Assembly (NCBI GenBank): GCA_963082975.1
Contig: OY720345.1
Location: 76,291,034-76,355,033 of the forward strand
DNA: 64,000 nucleotides
DNA from: Labia minor
Taxonomy: Eukaryota > Arthropoda > Insecta > Dermaptera > Spongiphoridae
Direction of reading: 5' to 3'
This document shows, piece by piece, positions 24,815 through 36,480 of this stretch. Position numbers and translations under genes: made by a program. The notes below the pieces were generated by a model. That model was given only the letters and a program-made list of their open reading frames with translations. It had not been told where the DNA came from and made no database searches. The first letter of the stretch is position 1. Each line of letters begins with the position of its first letter.

Positions 24815-27800
24815 CAATACGACATTAGCCAAGTTAAATTTTTTTTAATTTTATTGAAGTAAATAATTTCATTTGATCACTTAGATATTAATTACATTTA
24901 TAATTAATCTAGACTAGTTTATATATAACATGATGATAATAATTTTTTAAAAAATAAAAAATATTTATATTAAAAAAAGATTATAGAAATATTTAAAATA
25001 TTAATATAAATTTTGTTTTAACTTTCTTATTAAATGTAATTAACTGTGATAACTTGATTTTACTTTATGAATTTTTATCTGTTTTTAATTTTCAATATTT
25101 TAGTCTATATTTTAAGGAAAAAATATTTATAAATATTTATGTATTTTTTTTTTGTCTTTAGCTCTAAATTCAGCACATAAGGATCGAAACAAGAAATGTA
25201 ATAAAAGTAGAGCAAAAAAAGAAGCTCTTAGAAAAGCAAAAAGAGAATCAGCTGAAGAAGAAAATAAAAATATAAACTCTAAAGAAGAAAATGAAAATGA
25301 AGCAGAATTAGCTGAATTTGATCGAATTACAAAATTGTTAATGGACTCGGCAAAAGTTGATATAGAAAATGTTTTAAACCCATTATTAATACAACATTTA
25401 GTAGTATCACAAAAAAATACCAATCATCCTTCATCTCATGAATCTACTTCTACTTCTAATGCTTCCATAAATTCTCAAATACTTGTGCCACAAACTAACC
25501 CTATGACAAGACAAACACCTGAAGGAGCACATTATAACTCATCTATTCGTTCCAATAGAAGTCAACAAACACACCAAGAAGATGGAAAAAATAAGGTATA
25601 TAAAATCATTGATCTAATTAAAATATTATTTATTAGGCAATTAAATCAATGATTTATTTTTATTATATTTAAAACTAAAATAAAATACACATTTTCTATT
25701 ATTATGTATATTTCTATTACCTAAAATTTTACACTATCTAAATTTACTTAAATTTTGGATTATGTATTATTTTCAGAATTTTTTAAAAATATGTGTGACT
25801 AATAAATATTTTTAAATTTTTTATTATAAAAAGCAGTTATGTCAAACTCAAATTTATTTTAATTCAAGTTACGGACCCTATGTTTTCAATATTCAAAAAA
25901 TTAATAAAATTATTATATTATTGATTAATTATATATTTATTAGACTCAATGTTACACTAACTATACATATTAAACAAACATTTTTTAAATTAAAAATTAT
26001 ATAGAATAAAATTTAAAAATTATTTTTTTGTAATATATATACATTTTCTAATTAATATTCTTATTTCTGATAATAAACCTTAAAATGTAAATTCCTAAAC
26101 ATTATAAAATGATTCCTAATTGAAATTGAAAAGAATTTCTATTTTACTTTTCCGAAACACTTATTTGTGGTTAATCTTTTATTTTTCTCTTTTTTATACC
26201 TAAATTTAATATACTTATTACATACAAATTTAATACATATAAATAAAAATAAAAAATCCTTTAAAATAATTAATTATTTATTTTAAATTTTGGCGGGCTT
26301 TTTTTTATATAATTCCTTTCTAATTTTATAATATAGAAACTAAATTAAATAATTATATTAATTAATGTGTATTTAAAAAAATTAAACTAATAAAAATACG
26401 CGCTTGTAATCATTATATCGGGTGGAGCAAAAGTCCCGCTACCATTTTGATTGCGCGCCATATTTGTTATGGGACGTTTAGATCAGTTTCGCTTTAAGCA
26501 TTGTGTTATGTAGACATCCCAGATTTATAATGGATAAATATACGCCACAAGAACGAGCAGAAATAGTGACAATATTTATTGAAAATAATCGTTCCATTAT
26601 TACTACTCAGCGGAAATTGCGTCAAAAATATCCTAATCGTCCAGTCCCTCACAAAACCACAATTTATCGTTTACATGTGAATTTTCGACAGTACGGTACG
26701 ACAGCAGACAGACCTCGTTCTGGAAGACCACGGACGTCTCGTAACTCTGAAAATGTGACTCTGGTGCGCGATAGTTTTGCACAGTCTCCAGAAACATCAA
26801 TTAGGAGACGTGCTTCCCAGTTACACATTTCTCCACGCAGTTTAAGGCGAATTTTGAAAACTGATTTGAAAATCATAACGAAAAAAAATGTAAGATTAAA
26901 TAAACTTTTTATGAAAACCAAACCTACTTATCTTTTCTTTGAACAAAGTTATAGGCAATCAAAATGGTAGCGGAACTTTTGCTCCACCCGTTACATTTAT
27001 TAGTTTAGATTTTTTTAAATACACACATTTACGGAAAGAAGGTCATGTAAAATTGAAAATTTGAATATTAGAGATCTATTGGGAAAGATTGAAAATTTTG
27101 AGAATTTGTTTAGGTTTCTGCATAGGATTAAATTGTTATACAAAATATAGTATTTATTTATTATTTATTATTTATTTGTAAATATAAATTGTTTTTGTTG
27201 TTATTATTTTTTGCATAGTTTATTGTTATTTTTATTATTATATTCTAATCATGTTCCATGGGAACCCCTTTATAGTCCCTTTTTGAGCCGTGATATTTTT
27301 TATTATTTATTCAACTATTTATTTATTTATTTTATACTGTGTTTATTGATTGGTTATTTATTGAATAGATTGTTTTTGGTCTAAAAGGGAAATTCATTCT
27401 TTCCAAGTTATCTATCCGGGGAGCGTTGAATCTGACAATGGAATCGGTCAGGATTCAGTAAATTTCTGTTTGCCTGCTGTGCCCCGGCGAAGATAATTTC
27501 ATAAAAAATACACATTATTTAATATTAATATAATTATTTAATTTAGTTTCTATATTATAAAATTAGAAAGGATAGAATTATGTATTTATTTTTAATTACT
27601 TCACTGTATATTTTATAAGTTGTAGGGAGGTTAAATTTCAAATTCTGGGATATTTTCTCTTAGAGTTTTAGATTTTAGTTTCAACTAAAAAAGGATTCTT
27701 ATTTTGTAAAACTAATGGTCAAGATAAATATATTAAAAATGATAAAATATTTGAAATAAATAATGTTCCCTTTTTTAATTATATTATTTTTTTCTTAGGA

Positions 27801-28005
27801 AATAAATACATCACATTTATCAAGTGGATCTTCATCATCGAATCCATCAACATCTGGAAGACGTAATGCTACTTCTCGACGTGAACGAGCTCATCGACGT
27901 CAACAAAGACAACAACAACAACAACAGAATAGATCTATTGATGAAACATCAAGTGATCAAAATATAGAATCCAATGATTCTCATATAAAGTCACTTTTAG
28001 AATAA
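18241..28005 (+). CDS. C2cd3: C2CD3-like multi-C2-domain centriole protein
   Basis: Eleven exons: 18241-18398, 18497-18861, 19363-19554, 19631-20645, 21186-21435, 21683-21877, 22192-22264, 24169-24442, 24532-24740, 25162-25595 and 27799-28005. All have GT/AG borders, phases match throughout, and the total is 3372 nt (1123 aa plus stop). Residues about 12-165 resemble the N-terminal C2 region of C2CD3 (KGKLKGYLHIQI, LIKWWGEEDG, PIGYITVNL). Residues about 210-330 give a second C2-like unit (YFIEYRLPERF, SWKVYLRRP, LPQLIGQATLALAPL). Residues about 578-735 give a third (FWVIIEIDRAYHLL, ELIGICRIDMTPLTFG). The C-terminal part is low complexity: a basic KKEALRKAKRE coiled stretch, Ser-rich runs and a Gln-rich segment. 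C2CD3 works in centriole elongation and distal appendage assembly for cilia. Vertebrate C2CD3 is about twice as long. Gene model firm, family name from remembered similarity. Introns 7 and 10 hold a LINE fragment and a mariner. Confidence 0.72.
22868..23335 (-). pseudogene. Non-LTR retrotransposon 3' fragment (RT C-terminal end)
   Basis: GC-richer insert in intron 7 of the C2CD3-like gene, antisense to it. Minus-strand frames read FENRILRSIYGPKKDEVTGE, then RRLRWAGHVARM, a stop, then KRPLGRPRTRWGDNIGRDVR and finally NRDTWRSVVAAAKNF. This is the conserved C-terminal tail of RT proteins from LINE-like elements. At least one in-frame stop separates the two halves and the element is truncated on its 5' side. 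Confidence 0.8.
24028..24056. repeat. (AT)n microsatellite
   Basis: About 14 AT units in intron 7 of the C2CD3-like gene. Confidence 0.9.
24774..24812. repeat. (AT)n microsatellite
   Basis: About 19 AT units in intron 9 of the C2CD3-like gene. Confidence 0.9.
26418..26991 (+). mobile_element. Internally deleted mariner-like element, 574 bp
   Basis: 36-bp terminal inverted repeats beginning TCGGGTGGAGC / GCTCCACCCGT (about 34 of 36 positions match), flanked by the TA duplication of Tc1/mariner elements. It lies in intron 10 of the C2CD3-like gene. It keeps the N-terminal DNA-binding part of the transposase and lacks the whole catalytic domain. Confidence 0.9.
26530..26970 (+). CDS. Helix-turn-helix N-terminus of mariner transposase (DUF4817-like)
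   Basis: Open frame of about 147 aa beginning MDKYTPQERAEIVTIFIENN. The paired helix-turn-helix layout is of the DUF4817 kind: VPHKTTIYRLHVNFRQYG, then the RPRSGRPRTSR linker, then the second HTH with ASQLHISPRSLRRILK. No DDE/D residues follow, and the frame runs into the right inverted repeat and stops there. A full mariner transposase is about 350 aa. It could yield a DNA-binding fragment able to occupy related ends, but expression is not shown. An upstream in-frame Met at 26503 is possible. Confidence 0.7.
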   Translation: MDKYTPQERAEIVTIFIENNRSIITTQRKLRQKYPNRPVPHKTTIYRLHVNFRQYGTTADRPRSGRPRTSRNSENVTLVRDSFAQSPETSIRRRASQLHISPRSLRRILKTDLKIITKKNVRLNKLFMKTKPTYLFFEQSYRQSKW

Positions 28006-29273
28006 TTTCACTAAAAAAAATTAATATTTTTAAAAATTTGAATCTAATGTTTATTTTATTGTATTTATAAGGTGCGTATTTCACTATTATTTTTAACGAA
28101 AATGTTATTTCTTAACATGAATGTATTATTTAAATAATTATTGCCAAAATTTTTACAATACATGGAATGCCAAATGGCTTATTTATATATATGTAAATAT
28201 TTTTTATTTATTAAAATATATTTTTTATAATAGCATATAAATAATTCAAATTTTGTATATTGAATGTAGGATAAATTTTAAAAAAATGTATAAATATAAT
28301 ATAATATATTTGTTAATCTCTTTCATAATACATGAAGTATATTAAATTTATAATAATTTAGATTACTTGCTTAAACTTTTATTCATTTAAATAAATATTT
28401 TTTATCTCACTGTTTTTTCATCGGTCTCACCAAGAAATAATCGCACCTTATAAATTTAATATAAATATTTAGAAAGCATATAAGCTAAATCATAAAGTAC
28501 AGAACTTTATTAGAAAATCATATTTGATTAAATATTTCTTAGATTAATAGCTTTCAAAACATATTATATATCTCTACTAGTAGAAGAATCTGAAATATTT
28601 CATTTGAAATTCTAAATAGAAAGAAAACATAAATTTTAAGATTATTTAAAAATTATTTAATTTATATGTATACAAAAAGAATCTCAATTCACAAGGCGCA
28701 TTGATTTAATTTTTTAAATAAAAATTTTCTATTATTTTACTTTTCTATTTATTAGAATTTGAAATAATTGAAATGATTTTATTAAATTTTAATCTAAATA
28801 TAGTTTTAGTTGATAATTCTTTTTCGTCACATCCAGTAGCAGATCTAATATTCACTAAATCTATTTATCACATTATAGTTAAACAAGCTTCTAAATTATT
28901 TATAATCTAAAATAAGTTACCAATTTCATTTCTATTTATATATTTATTTTTTTTATACTTAACATTGTGAAAAATATTCAGACTTTCATTTATAAGATAT
29001 ATATAATATATATATATATATATATAACGACTATAATACATTTACTATAAATATTTATAATACATAAAATCGATTTTTTTATAGTGTGACTTTATTGAAC
29101 TTTGAACAATTGATAATTTTTTTATTTAAATATGACACATTACCTTCTAGAAATATATTGTTCAAAAATCCCCATTATATAACTGTTTTAATTTGTTTAT
29201 GTATATTATAGATATATTATTTTAAAAACTAATAAATTAATCAGTCAAATTTGTTTTCTTTTATTTATTATCT
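28006..29273. other. Convergent intergenic region
   Basis: Lies between the stop of the C2CD3-like gene (plus) and the stop of the membrane-protein gene (minus), so it contains both 3' UTRs. AT-rich, with a TA microsatellite at about 28996-29026. Nothing else recognised. Confidence 0.6.
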
Positions 29274-32200
29274 TTATATAATATCTTCTTGATTTGATCT
29301 TTTATTATAATTTTCACATTCTCTATAGGTAACAGATGATCCAAAAGCAGATGTTAAAGTTCCATTAGCATGCAAAGACCAAATAAATAATCCTATCACA
29401 ATTAATATATGCCAACCACTTTGATCTCCAATTAAATCTCTTGTATATGAACATTGATTTATTCCAAAACCTATGATTTCTGATAAATTAACAATCTGTT
29501 AAAAAAAATATATATATATAATTAGTATGTTTCTATTGTCTGATTTATAGGCAAATGCAATTTAGGAATATATATATACCAAGAATAATATATATATAAA
29601 ATTATATCATATATATTAATATATTTTATAATAAAATTACCATCTCTCCCAAAGAAAAATCTCCAAATGTAGAAATGGCAAGTTGAATTAAAAATTCCAG
29701 AAAAAAATTCTTAAAAATTTGATAGATGGTTAAAGTAGCACAAACCTGAATAGAATTTTTATATAAATGAATTTGACAATATGATTGAATGAAATTATTT
29801 TTTAGTAATAGCATTTATTAAAATAATTTTAAGAATATATAAAGATAAAAAGATAAATAAATTTCTAACATTAAATATAGGCAGGATGAAAAATTGTTTT
29901 TGAATGTCAAATATTTAAAAAAATATAAATAGATGTAATTACATCAAATATAATTGAAAGTGGCAAAGGTGGTTCACACAAAAATTTCGGCCAACTTCCT
30001 TTTAAAAACGTACAACAAATACTGAACAGGAGAACTAAATCTATAAATGATCCAGTATCACTGAAAATATAAAACAAATTATTATTATATGAACAATTAA
30101 TAAAATCAAATATTGAATTTTAGAGATAATTTAAAATTTTTATTTTATTCATTTATTTTAAAAATTACAGGCTAAATAAAATCTTTTAAATTAATCAATA
30201 TAATTGTCAAATTCAGTTAAGTATATATTCTTTTAGATAATAAGAGGTAAAATTTTAATAATAATAAAATGATCTATTAAATAAGATTATTCCCCAGCCA
30301 GAACGTCAACATCGATTAGACTTCTAATCGACGTCTAGCAGATCTAGAAACGTCTAGAAATATAACAACTGAAAATTGATATTTCTAGATGTCTATATAG
30401 ACTAACATTTAGATCAGACGTCTAAATTGAATAAAATAAAATTAAATTCTATATAGACGTCTAAATTGATATTTCTAGACGTCGATTAGACGTCTAATCG
30501 ACGTCGACCTTCTGGCTGGGTCAAATTAACTTTATTTTAGTAAATATAAATTTTAGAAAAAAATGAATAAAATATTAAGATGATAATTTAGATAGGAGTG
30601 GTTCAGGGAGCTTGTAAAATAAAAATATTTTTAATTTTTGAATTATAAACATTGAAAATGAAGCTATTTTTAGACAAATTCTTATTAAAAATTAAAACAA
30701 TTTTTTTTTAAATCAAAAACAAATACCCTTTTAATTTTATAGAATAAAACCTGTCATAAGATTTGACTTTCTACTTCAATAGAATCTTTAAATAAAATAT
30801 ACAAAAATCTATAGTTTCATCTTAAACACGAAATTTTCTTTTTTTAATTATACTATTATTTTTCTACAACTAGATCAAAGCACATTTGCAGCTTATGTAA
30901 TTATTTTGTATATAATTAATCACACTATATATTTAAAGAATAAGATTTTCCCTCATTTTAGAAAACAAACCACCTCTTAAAGCAGTGATTCTCAACCACT
31001 GTGCCGCCAAATTATTACAAATATAAAGAGGCTCTTAAACATTTCCGACTTTTTTTTATAAATTTTTTTCAATTTGGTCCTAAAAAAAAGGTAAAACGTT
31101 TTTGGGACCAGGCTCTTAAACATTTCCGACTTTTTTTTTTCTAAATTTTTTCAATATGGTTCTAAAAAAAAAAGTAAACCGTTTTTGGAACCACTTTTTT
31201 TCAATATGGTAAACTTTTTATGGTCTGTGTTTTACACTTATCTTTTTCTTTGTGTGCCGCCAAATTTTTAAACCGTTAAAGGTGTGCAGCGGTAAAAAAA
31301 AAAGGTTGAGAATCACTGTCTTAAGGCATTCACAGATCTATCATAATTTTTTATTTGTTATTTCATTTTTATATTTTTATATTATTTTTATTTAAAGTTT
31401 TTAACTTTTTACTTTAAATTAGAAGAACAAAATTTTTCGTTGACATTTGTATATGTTTTCAGATACAATGAAATAATAGTTGATATTTGCCATCGAATAT
31501 TTAAATATGGTTTGATGAGACAACAAAACTGACTAATCGGCCTTCGACATTTGGATTTGGGTTCTAAAACACCCTCCATGGATTTTCGATTTGTATTCAT
31601 TTGGCACCTACACCAAGTAGGGTTAAGATAACTCATTATTAATAAGACTAGAATTTATTCAAATGTTTCGAAAAAAAAATAAACAATATTAACTAAAACC
31701 GTTGATGGGATACAAAATAATTATTGAATAAATATTAATGTCTATTATTAAAAAAAAAAATGATCATAAATAAAAATTGTAGTTTCATCCTATGAATCCT
31801 CAAATGAATTTAATTCGAAATTAATTTTAGTAAATATTTATATTTAAGTTTAATTTCAAGGTATAAATCAGCATGCATAGACTTTCGGGAACGAAAGGCC
31901 TCATAGAGTTATTATTATGAAAAACAAATCCCTTTTATATGTTCCATATTCAGTTGTTTAATTTAGTGGTTAAATATCTTATATAATAACAACGTAAAAA
32001 AAAAATTGCTATGTTATTACTCATTGCGAGTATTAATTAGTCTTAGGTAGGGTGACAATAGTGTCTTCTGACAAAAACAAAACAATGGAATGTCAAAAAC
32101 GGGATGGTTTTATAAAATGATGAGTTGAGAATTAGAAGAAAAAACATTATAAAAAAATTGCAAAAAATTAGATCATCAAAAATGTAAGTATAAGATGTGT

Positions 32201-34179
32201 CGCATCTACTATGTCTGCTATGAAATTTCGGAATCTGGCCAAACGGCTGATTCAGCTCTCTACTGTCAGCAACTGTCCAGATTGGACCAGGCAATTCTAA
32301 ATAATCGGCCAGAATTGGTCAATAGAAAATGTGTTGTGTTCCATCATGACAATACCAGGTCACCCACATCTTGATGATCAGAAATGATGACCTGTGGCCA
32401 GGTCCGAACCGACCGACGGTTTGAAGTAAATTAATTTCCAGCTACAGAAACAATTTCAAATAATTTTAATATATCTATTAATGTAATAAAAACACATATG
32501 GATATAACATAAATATTTTTAATTTTATTTTATTTATAATATATATGCAAGACCAGGCTGAGACGTCATGAATGGCTGGATGACGTCATATAATTTTAAA
32601 TTAAGAAAAAACTAATAAAGATGATTTTTCTCGAGGATAAAACCAATACAAAGTGCATGATTCGTGGTGATATATAAAAAAATCTCCTCATGTGAAATTT
32701 GGTGTGAAAATAACCCTTCCCTTCCTCTCTTCGATCGGCAATACTAGCACTTCCGATTTCCGGATTTGCACCAAAAGTTGATCAATTCATCCTACTGATG
32801 CATTAAGTAATAAACCAAATTCATCAAAATCCGTTGAGCCGTTCAAGCTGTACACATCTATACGGACAGACATCATGCTAAAAATACTTTTTTCTGTTAA
32901 GAAAATGCATGATTCGTGGAGATATGTAAAAATCTCCACATGTGAAATTTGTTGTGAAAACAATACCTCCCTTACTATCGTCGGACGGTAAAAAATTGAC
33001 AGAGGTTGGCTGGGAAGTTTTGATGCATTCACTGAATAGTGCGGATTTTGCAACGTTTGGCTACTATTTGTTTCAGTCTCTGTAAAACTCATTTGATGGA
33101 AAAAAATTGGTCAACAAAGTGCAGATGAAAACCACTTTTTTGCCGATAAACCAGAAAAGTTATACAATGATGGGATAATGAAGTTATCCAATAAATGGCA
33201 AAAGATCCTTGATAATAATGGACAATATGTACTTGATTTTGTAATGATTTCCAATAAAGAAAAATTTCATTCAAAAATGATAAAAAAATCGGAAAAATAC
33301 TTTTTAGATGACCCTTTATATTCCGGGAAGAAAATTTTTTAAATATAATAATAATTTAGATTCTGCTTTTCCAAATTTGACCAGTGCTATAAAAACTTAA
33401 ATTACACTTCCTGTTTCAGTAGCTAGGATTAGCTTTTCGAAATTGAACTTTATCAAAAACTTTGAGATTAACGATATCTCAAGAAAGACTTGTTGGTTTA
33501 ACTCTAATTTCAATTCATTTATGTGACAATATTGATGCAAGCCAAATTTTTGAGGAATATGTGTCGATAAAAGCATGAAAAATTCCATTTTAATACTGGA
33601 AATAAATTCGGTTATCAGGAATAATCATTTAATGCAATAATTCTGAAATCTATTAAAATAAATAAAATAGAAATAAATATTTATTATCATACTAATCATG
33701 TTTTATTTCATTGTAAAATGAAGCAAGTTTTTCTAATGCTTATTTGAGGGGCGTCAATTACTGATCTGCTTGAGCGTCAAAATCCTAGAGCTGACACTGA
33801 TTGGACAGTATAAAAACGGGTTGGATGAGATCCTTAAGTAAGCCAGGAAAACTATGAGTATCACTTATTTATCAAAATGAACAATTTGGTATTTATTATA
33901 TAAATATATAAATAAGTATATATATACTACATGTTTAGAATTTAAAAAATTATACTTTAAATTAATTTTTTTCAAAAATGTTCAACTATATTTTATTTCT
34001 TTCCAAATATGATTTATAAGATCAATGATAAGAAAAATATTTGACAATTTATTATTATATTAGTATTGAGTATAAATATATTTGATAACAATATACATAT
34101 TTACTTTCACCTGAAATATTTTCTACAATGAAAAAAAGTAAAATATTATTATATTTAGTAAGTTAAAATGAAATAATAA

Positions 34180-34223
<44 letters not shown>

Positions 34224-35802
34224 TATTTTGGTGTTTAAATTTTAATTTTAATTTGAGTAATTATAATAATAATGAATTCTATCTAAATACTAAAATCTTT
34301 AAAAATATCAAAGATTACATTATGCGTTGAATATTTCAAAATAAAGATAAAAAATTAAAGAAAATAATCGCGATATTCAATTAATTTTTTCAATAATTAA
34401 TTAAATAAAAAAATAATTGAATATTGAATAGGGCCTCCTCCTCTCCCCATAAATTAGCCCTTCCAAGCCTCGCCTTACGGAATTTGGAAAAATTAATGAA
34501 AATGAAAGTTCGCCTTATTAAAAAAAATTAATAAGGCATTTGGTCTGTTAGCCTCTTTGAATCAGCTGAGAGTGTTTTTGAATTTTTGGATTTCGAAATG
34601 AAACGACTACATTCGGGGCAACCTGAAATAGAACCTACCTACATAATGGAATGCATGGGTGAACCAAGGTGGATCGTTCATGCTAATCGAAAAGGCCCTA
34701 TGCTCAAAAGGTAACCAACAATTTGTTCCTGTTCAGGCTATTCCCATTTCGGAACTGTGCTGAATTACCTTCCCGAATGCCCGTTCATTCGATCCACCTC
34801 AACTACACTCTCAGCAATACAAAAAGGCAGAATTCAGACCTGACATGCAATTCATGCGTTTATGCAACCCCACCCTTAATAGTGGCATGGCACACTTTTT
34901 ATAAATGAATTCTAATCTAATCCATGAATTAGTAGGATAAGAACATGCATCCCTCGATGGAAGTAAGAGGCAACCCCTGAAAATCCCCAACATCAAAATA
35001 ATCAAAAAATTTACCACCCTTTTCGTGTAACACATCGAAACCTATCAATTCTAATTGTCTTCATCTCTTCTGCCTCCTTTATCAATGCTCCTCACTCATG
35101 ACACACAAATATGCTCTGAAATTCCCTGATCTCGCTAAATTCTATAATATGGTTTAATATATTTCTCTATAATCTCTTAAAATGAATATTATCAAAACAA
35201 ACAAATCAATGTAAATTCAATTATACTTACAATTCTTTAAGTTAAACTTTACTTTAAAAATTACATTTACATTTTGAAATGTATAAAATTTATATTTATT
35301 TTAAAATGTGCCATGTTATATAAATAATGATGATTACTTACATTTGGTGAGCTGTATGAAGATCATATTTCATCATTATCCAAGTTGGAGAAGATAATCA
35401 AGAATTCAAATCAACATCCAGTAGCAGGAAAGAAGATGGAAACATGAAATTGAAGTAAAAATAACATATTAGATTATCAAATTTTAAAATAAATAAATTT
35501 AAAATGAATTCAAAATCAAATTAAAAATAAATAAATACTGACCTCGGAGTTAATAAAGGGTTGATATCTCTCGCAGATGAGACTCGAAGACTATATGATG
35601 TTCCATCTCTCTTGCCTAGATAAATTAGAAATTTATTAAGATTAGACATTTTTATCAATGCAATGAAAAAAACCTATAAAAATAAATAACATTAATATGA
35701 TTCAAAAGGTGTACAGATTTTTAAAAATTTTTATAATAATATGAATGTTGTAATTGACAAACCAATATTCCTTCGAGATTGGAAAGGAGCTGTGTGAGGC
35801 AT
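29274..35802 (-). CDS. Unidentified multi-pass membrane protein, 185 aa
   Basis: Five exons on the minus strand: 35763-35802, 35543-35615, 29943-30060, 29641-29745 and 29274-29495. All have GT/AG borders with matching phases (558 nt). The start Met (MPHTAPFQSRRNIGKRDG) follows an in-frame TAA four codons upstream. After a polar basic N-terminus come about four hydrophobic segments: FIDLVLLFSICCTFL, PLPLSIIFDVCATLTIYQIF, FFLEFLIQLAISTFG and GWHILIVIGLFIWSL. The tail (TYRECENYNKRSNQEDII) is polar. I do not recognise the family. Intron 2 (30061-35542) is 5.5 kb and full of transposons: a palindromic MITE, a hAT MITE and a mariner broken by a Helentron-like element. An alternative joining through a 10-nt exon near 35342 breaks the frame and was rejected. 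Confidence 0.72.
30293..30520. mobile_element. Palindromic MITE, 228 bp
   Basis: Inverted ends CCCAGCCAGAA / TTCTGGCTGGG followed by subterminal palindromes built from GACGTC and GATTAGACGTCTAATC-type words in both arms. The interior repeats 'tagacgtct' and 'tctagaaa' words in both orientations, so each arm can fold on itself as well as with the other. The target duplication is not clear (possibly TC). Superfamily not assigned. Confidence 0.75.
30983..31318. mobile_element. hAT-type MITE, 336 bp
   Basis: Ends CAGTGATTCTCAACC / GGTTGAGAATCACTG, flanks tcttaaag / tcttaagg (7 of 8). The interior has two tandem copies of a module of about 85 bp (ggctcttaaacatttccgac ... then a T-rich tract ... 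gtaaaacgtttttgggacc) that recurs in other MITEs of this window. Confidence 0.9.
32180..33330 (+). pseudogene. Mariner transposase remnant, split by a later insertion
   Basis: Left part (32180-32386) reads SGQTADSALYCQQLSRL, then NNRPELVNRK and VVFHHDNTRSPTS, matching the region around the second catalytic Asp of mariner transposases. It then hits two stops. After a foreign 0.6-kb insertion the right part (32991-33330) continues LTEVGWEVLMHS, GYYLFQSL and DKPEKLYNDGIMKLSNKWQK, the mariner C-terminus. The third catalytic Asp position reads Gly (ATFGYY). Several frameshifts and stops make it dead. Inverted repeats are not recognised. It lies in intron 2 of the membrane-protein gene, on the opposite strand. 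Confidence 0.8.
32387..32990 (-). mobile_element. Helentron-like non-autonomous element, family B, copy 1
   Basis: On the minus strand: start ACCGTCCGACGATAG, a repeated block with the hairpin GTGGAGAT...ATCTCCAC, a short GTCTGTCCGTAT microsatellite, the core word AACGGCTCAAC, then the inverted sub-terminal repeat CGTCGGTCGGTT and a 3' hairpin GACCTGGCCACAGGTC. It is inserted in the mariner remnant between A-rich flanks, which fits a T/T target on the element's strand. Confidence 0.75.
33331..34429. other. Intronic, no feature beyond simple repeats
   Basis: AT-rich, part of intron 2 of the membrane-protein gene. A (TA)n tract of about 19 units lies at 34182-34220. No coding signal. Confidence 0.6.
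34430..35120. repeat. GC-richer block with inverted words, origin unknown
   Basis: Composition is clearly less AT-rich than its surroundings. It contains inverted pairs GCTGAGAGTG (about 34566) / CACTCTCAGC (about 34806) and AGGTGGATCG (about 34669) / CGATCCACCT (about 34793). No protein frame is recognised on either strand. Probably an old repeat. Confidence 0.35.
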
Positions 35803-35882
35803 TAATCCCTCGGATTAGAAATGATACATAGAATATTAAAAATTATATATAGAAGAATATAAGAAATACCTCTATATAATTT

Positions 35883-36480
35883 TACTATCTCGCCAGAGAT
35901 AGTATTGCGATCACGAAAATTTTCGATGTTGATTTTGATGTTTTTATACGTATTGAAGGTTCCTGAATCATTTTCACTAAGGTTGAGAAAAATGTCTCTA
36001 TCTGTGTGTTATGTGTGTATGTATGTAACGAAGATTACGCAAAAACGGTTTGAGCTAGAATGATGAAATTTGGTACATGGACATTATTCAAAATTCATAG
36101 TTTTCTATCAACTTTTGAAAAATGTAGCTCAACCGGAAGAGGGTCATTACCTACAACGTTTTGATTTTTTTTCCTCTAAAGTGACCGTAAAAATAAAACT
36201 ATATGTTTGATAATTTTTCACATGATTAATAATTGTATAAAATTGCTATATATAGAATTTCAGCTTGATTGAATTGCTGAAAGTACCAGAATTAATTTTT
36301 TAACACTGCAAATTTCACGCGCCAACACGTGCCATGGTGCCATCAATAAAAAGCCAAACATGCGCTAGTATAATATTTATTATTTATAATTTATAATTAA
36401 TTAAATTTAATTTAAATATAATATATTATGTTATTTAATCCAATTCAAATTGCGAGATAGTCGAATGGAGACACTCCAGC
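35883..36480 (+). mobile_element. Helentron-like non-autonomous element, family A, copy 1
   Basis: The 5' hairpin TACTATCTC-GCCA-GAGATAGTA starts the element. A GTGTATGTATGTA microsatellite is followed by AACGG, then the core word GATGAAATTTGGTACATGG. The 3' end has CGAGATAGT (inverse of the start) and a terminal hairpin GA(A/G)TGGAGACACTC, then CAGC. This is the DINE-1/HINE plan. A partial tandem copy follows directly. Confidence 0.75.

Noticed and set aside
35342..35376. Short exon MMKYDLHTAHQ or a 10-nt microexon joining to 30060
   Set aside because: The microexon breaks the frame. The 35-nt start exon is possible in phase but leaves the well-formed exons at 35543-35615 and 35763-35802 unused, while those two join in phase with 30060.
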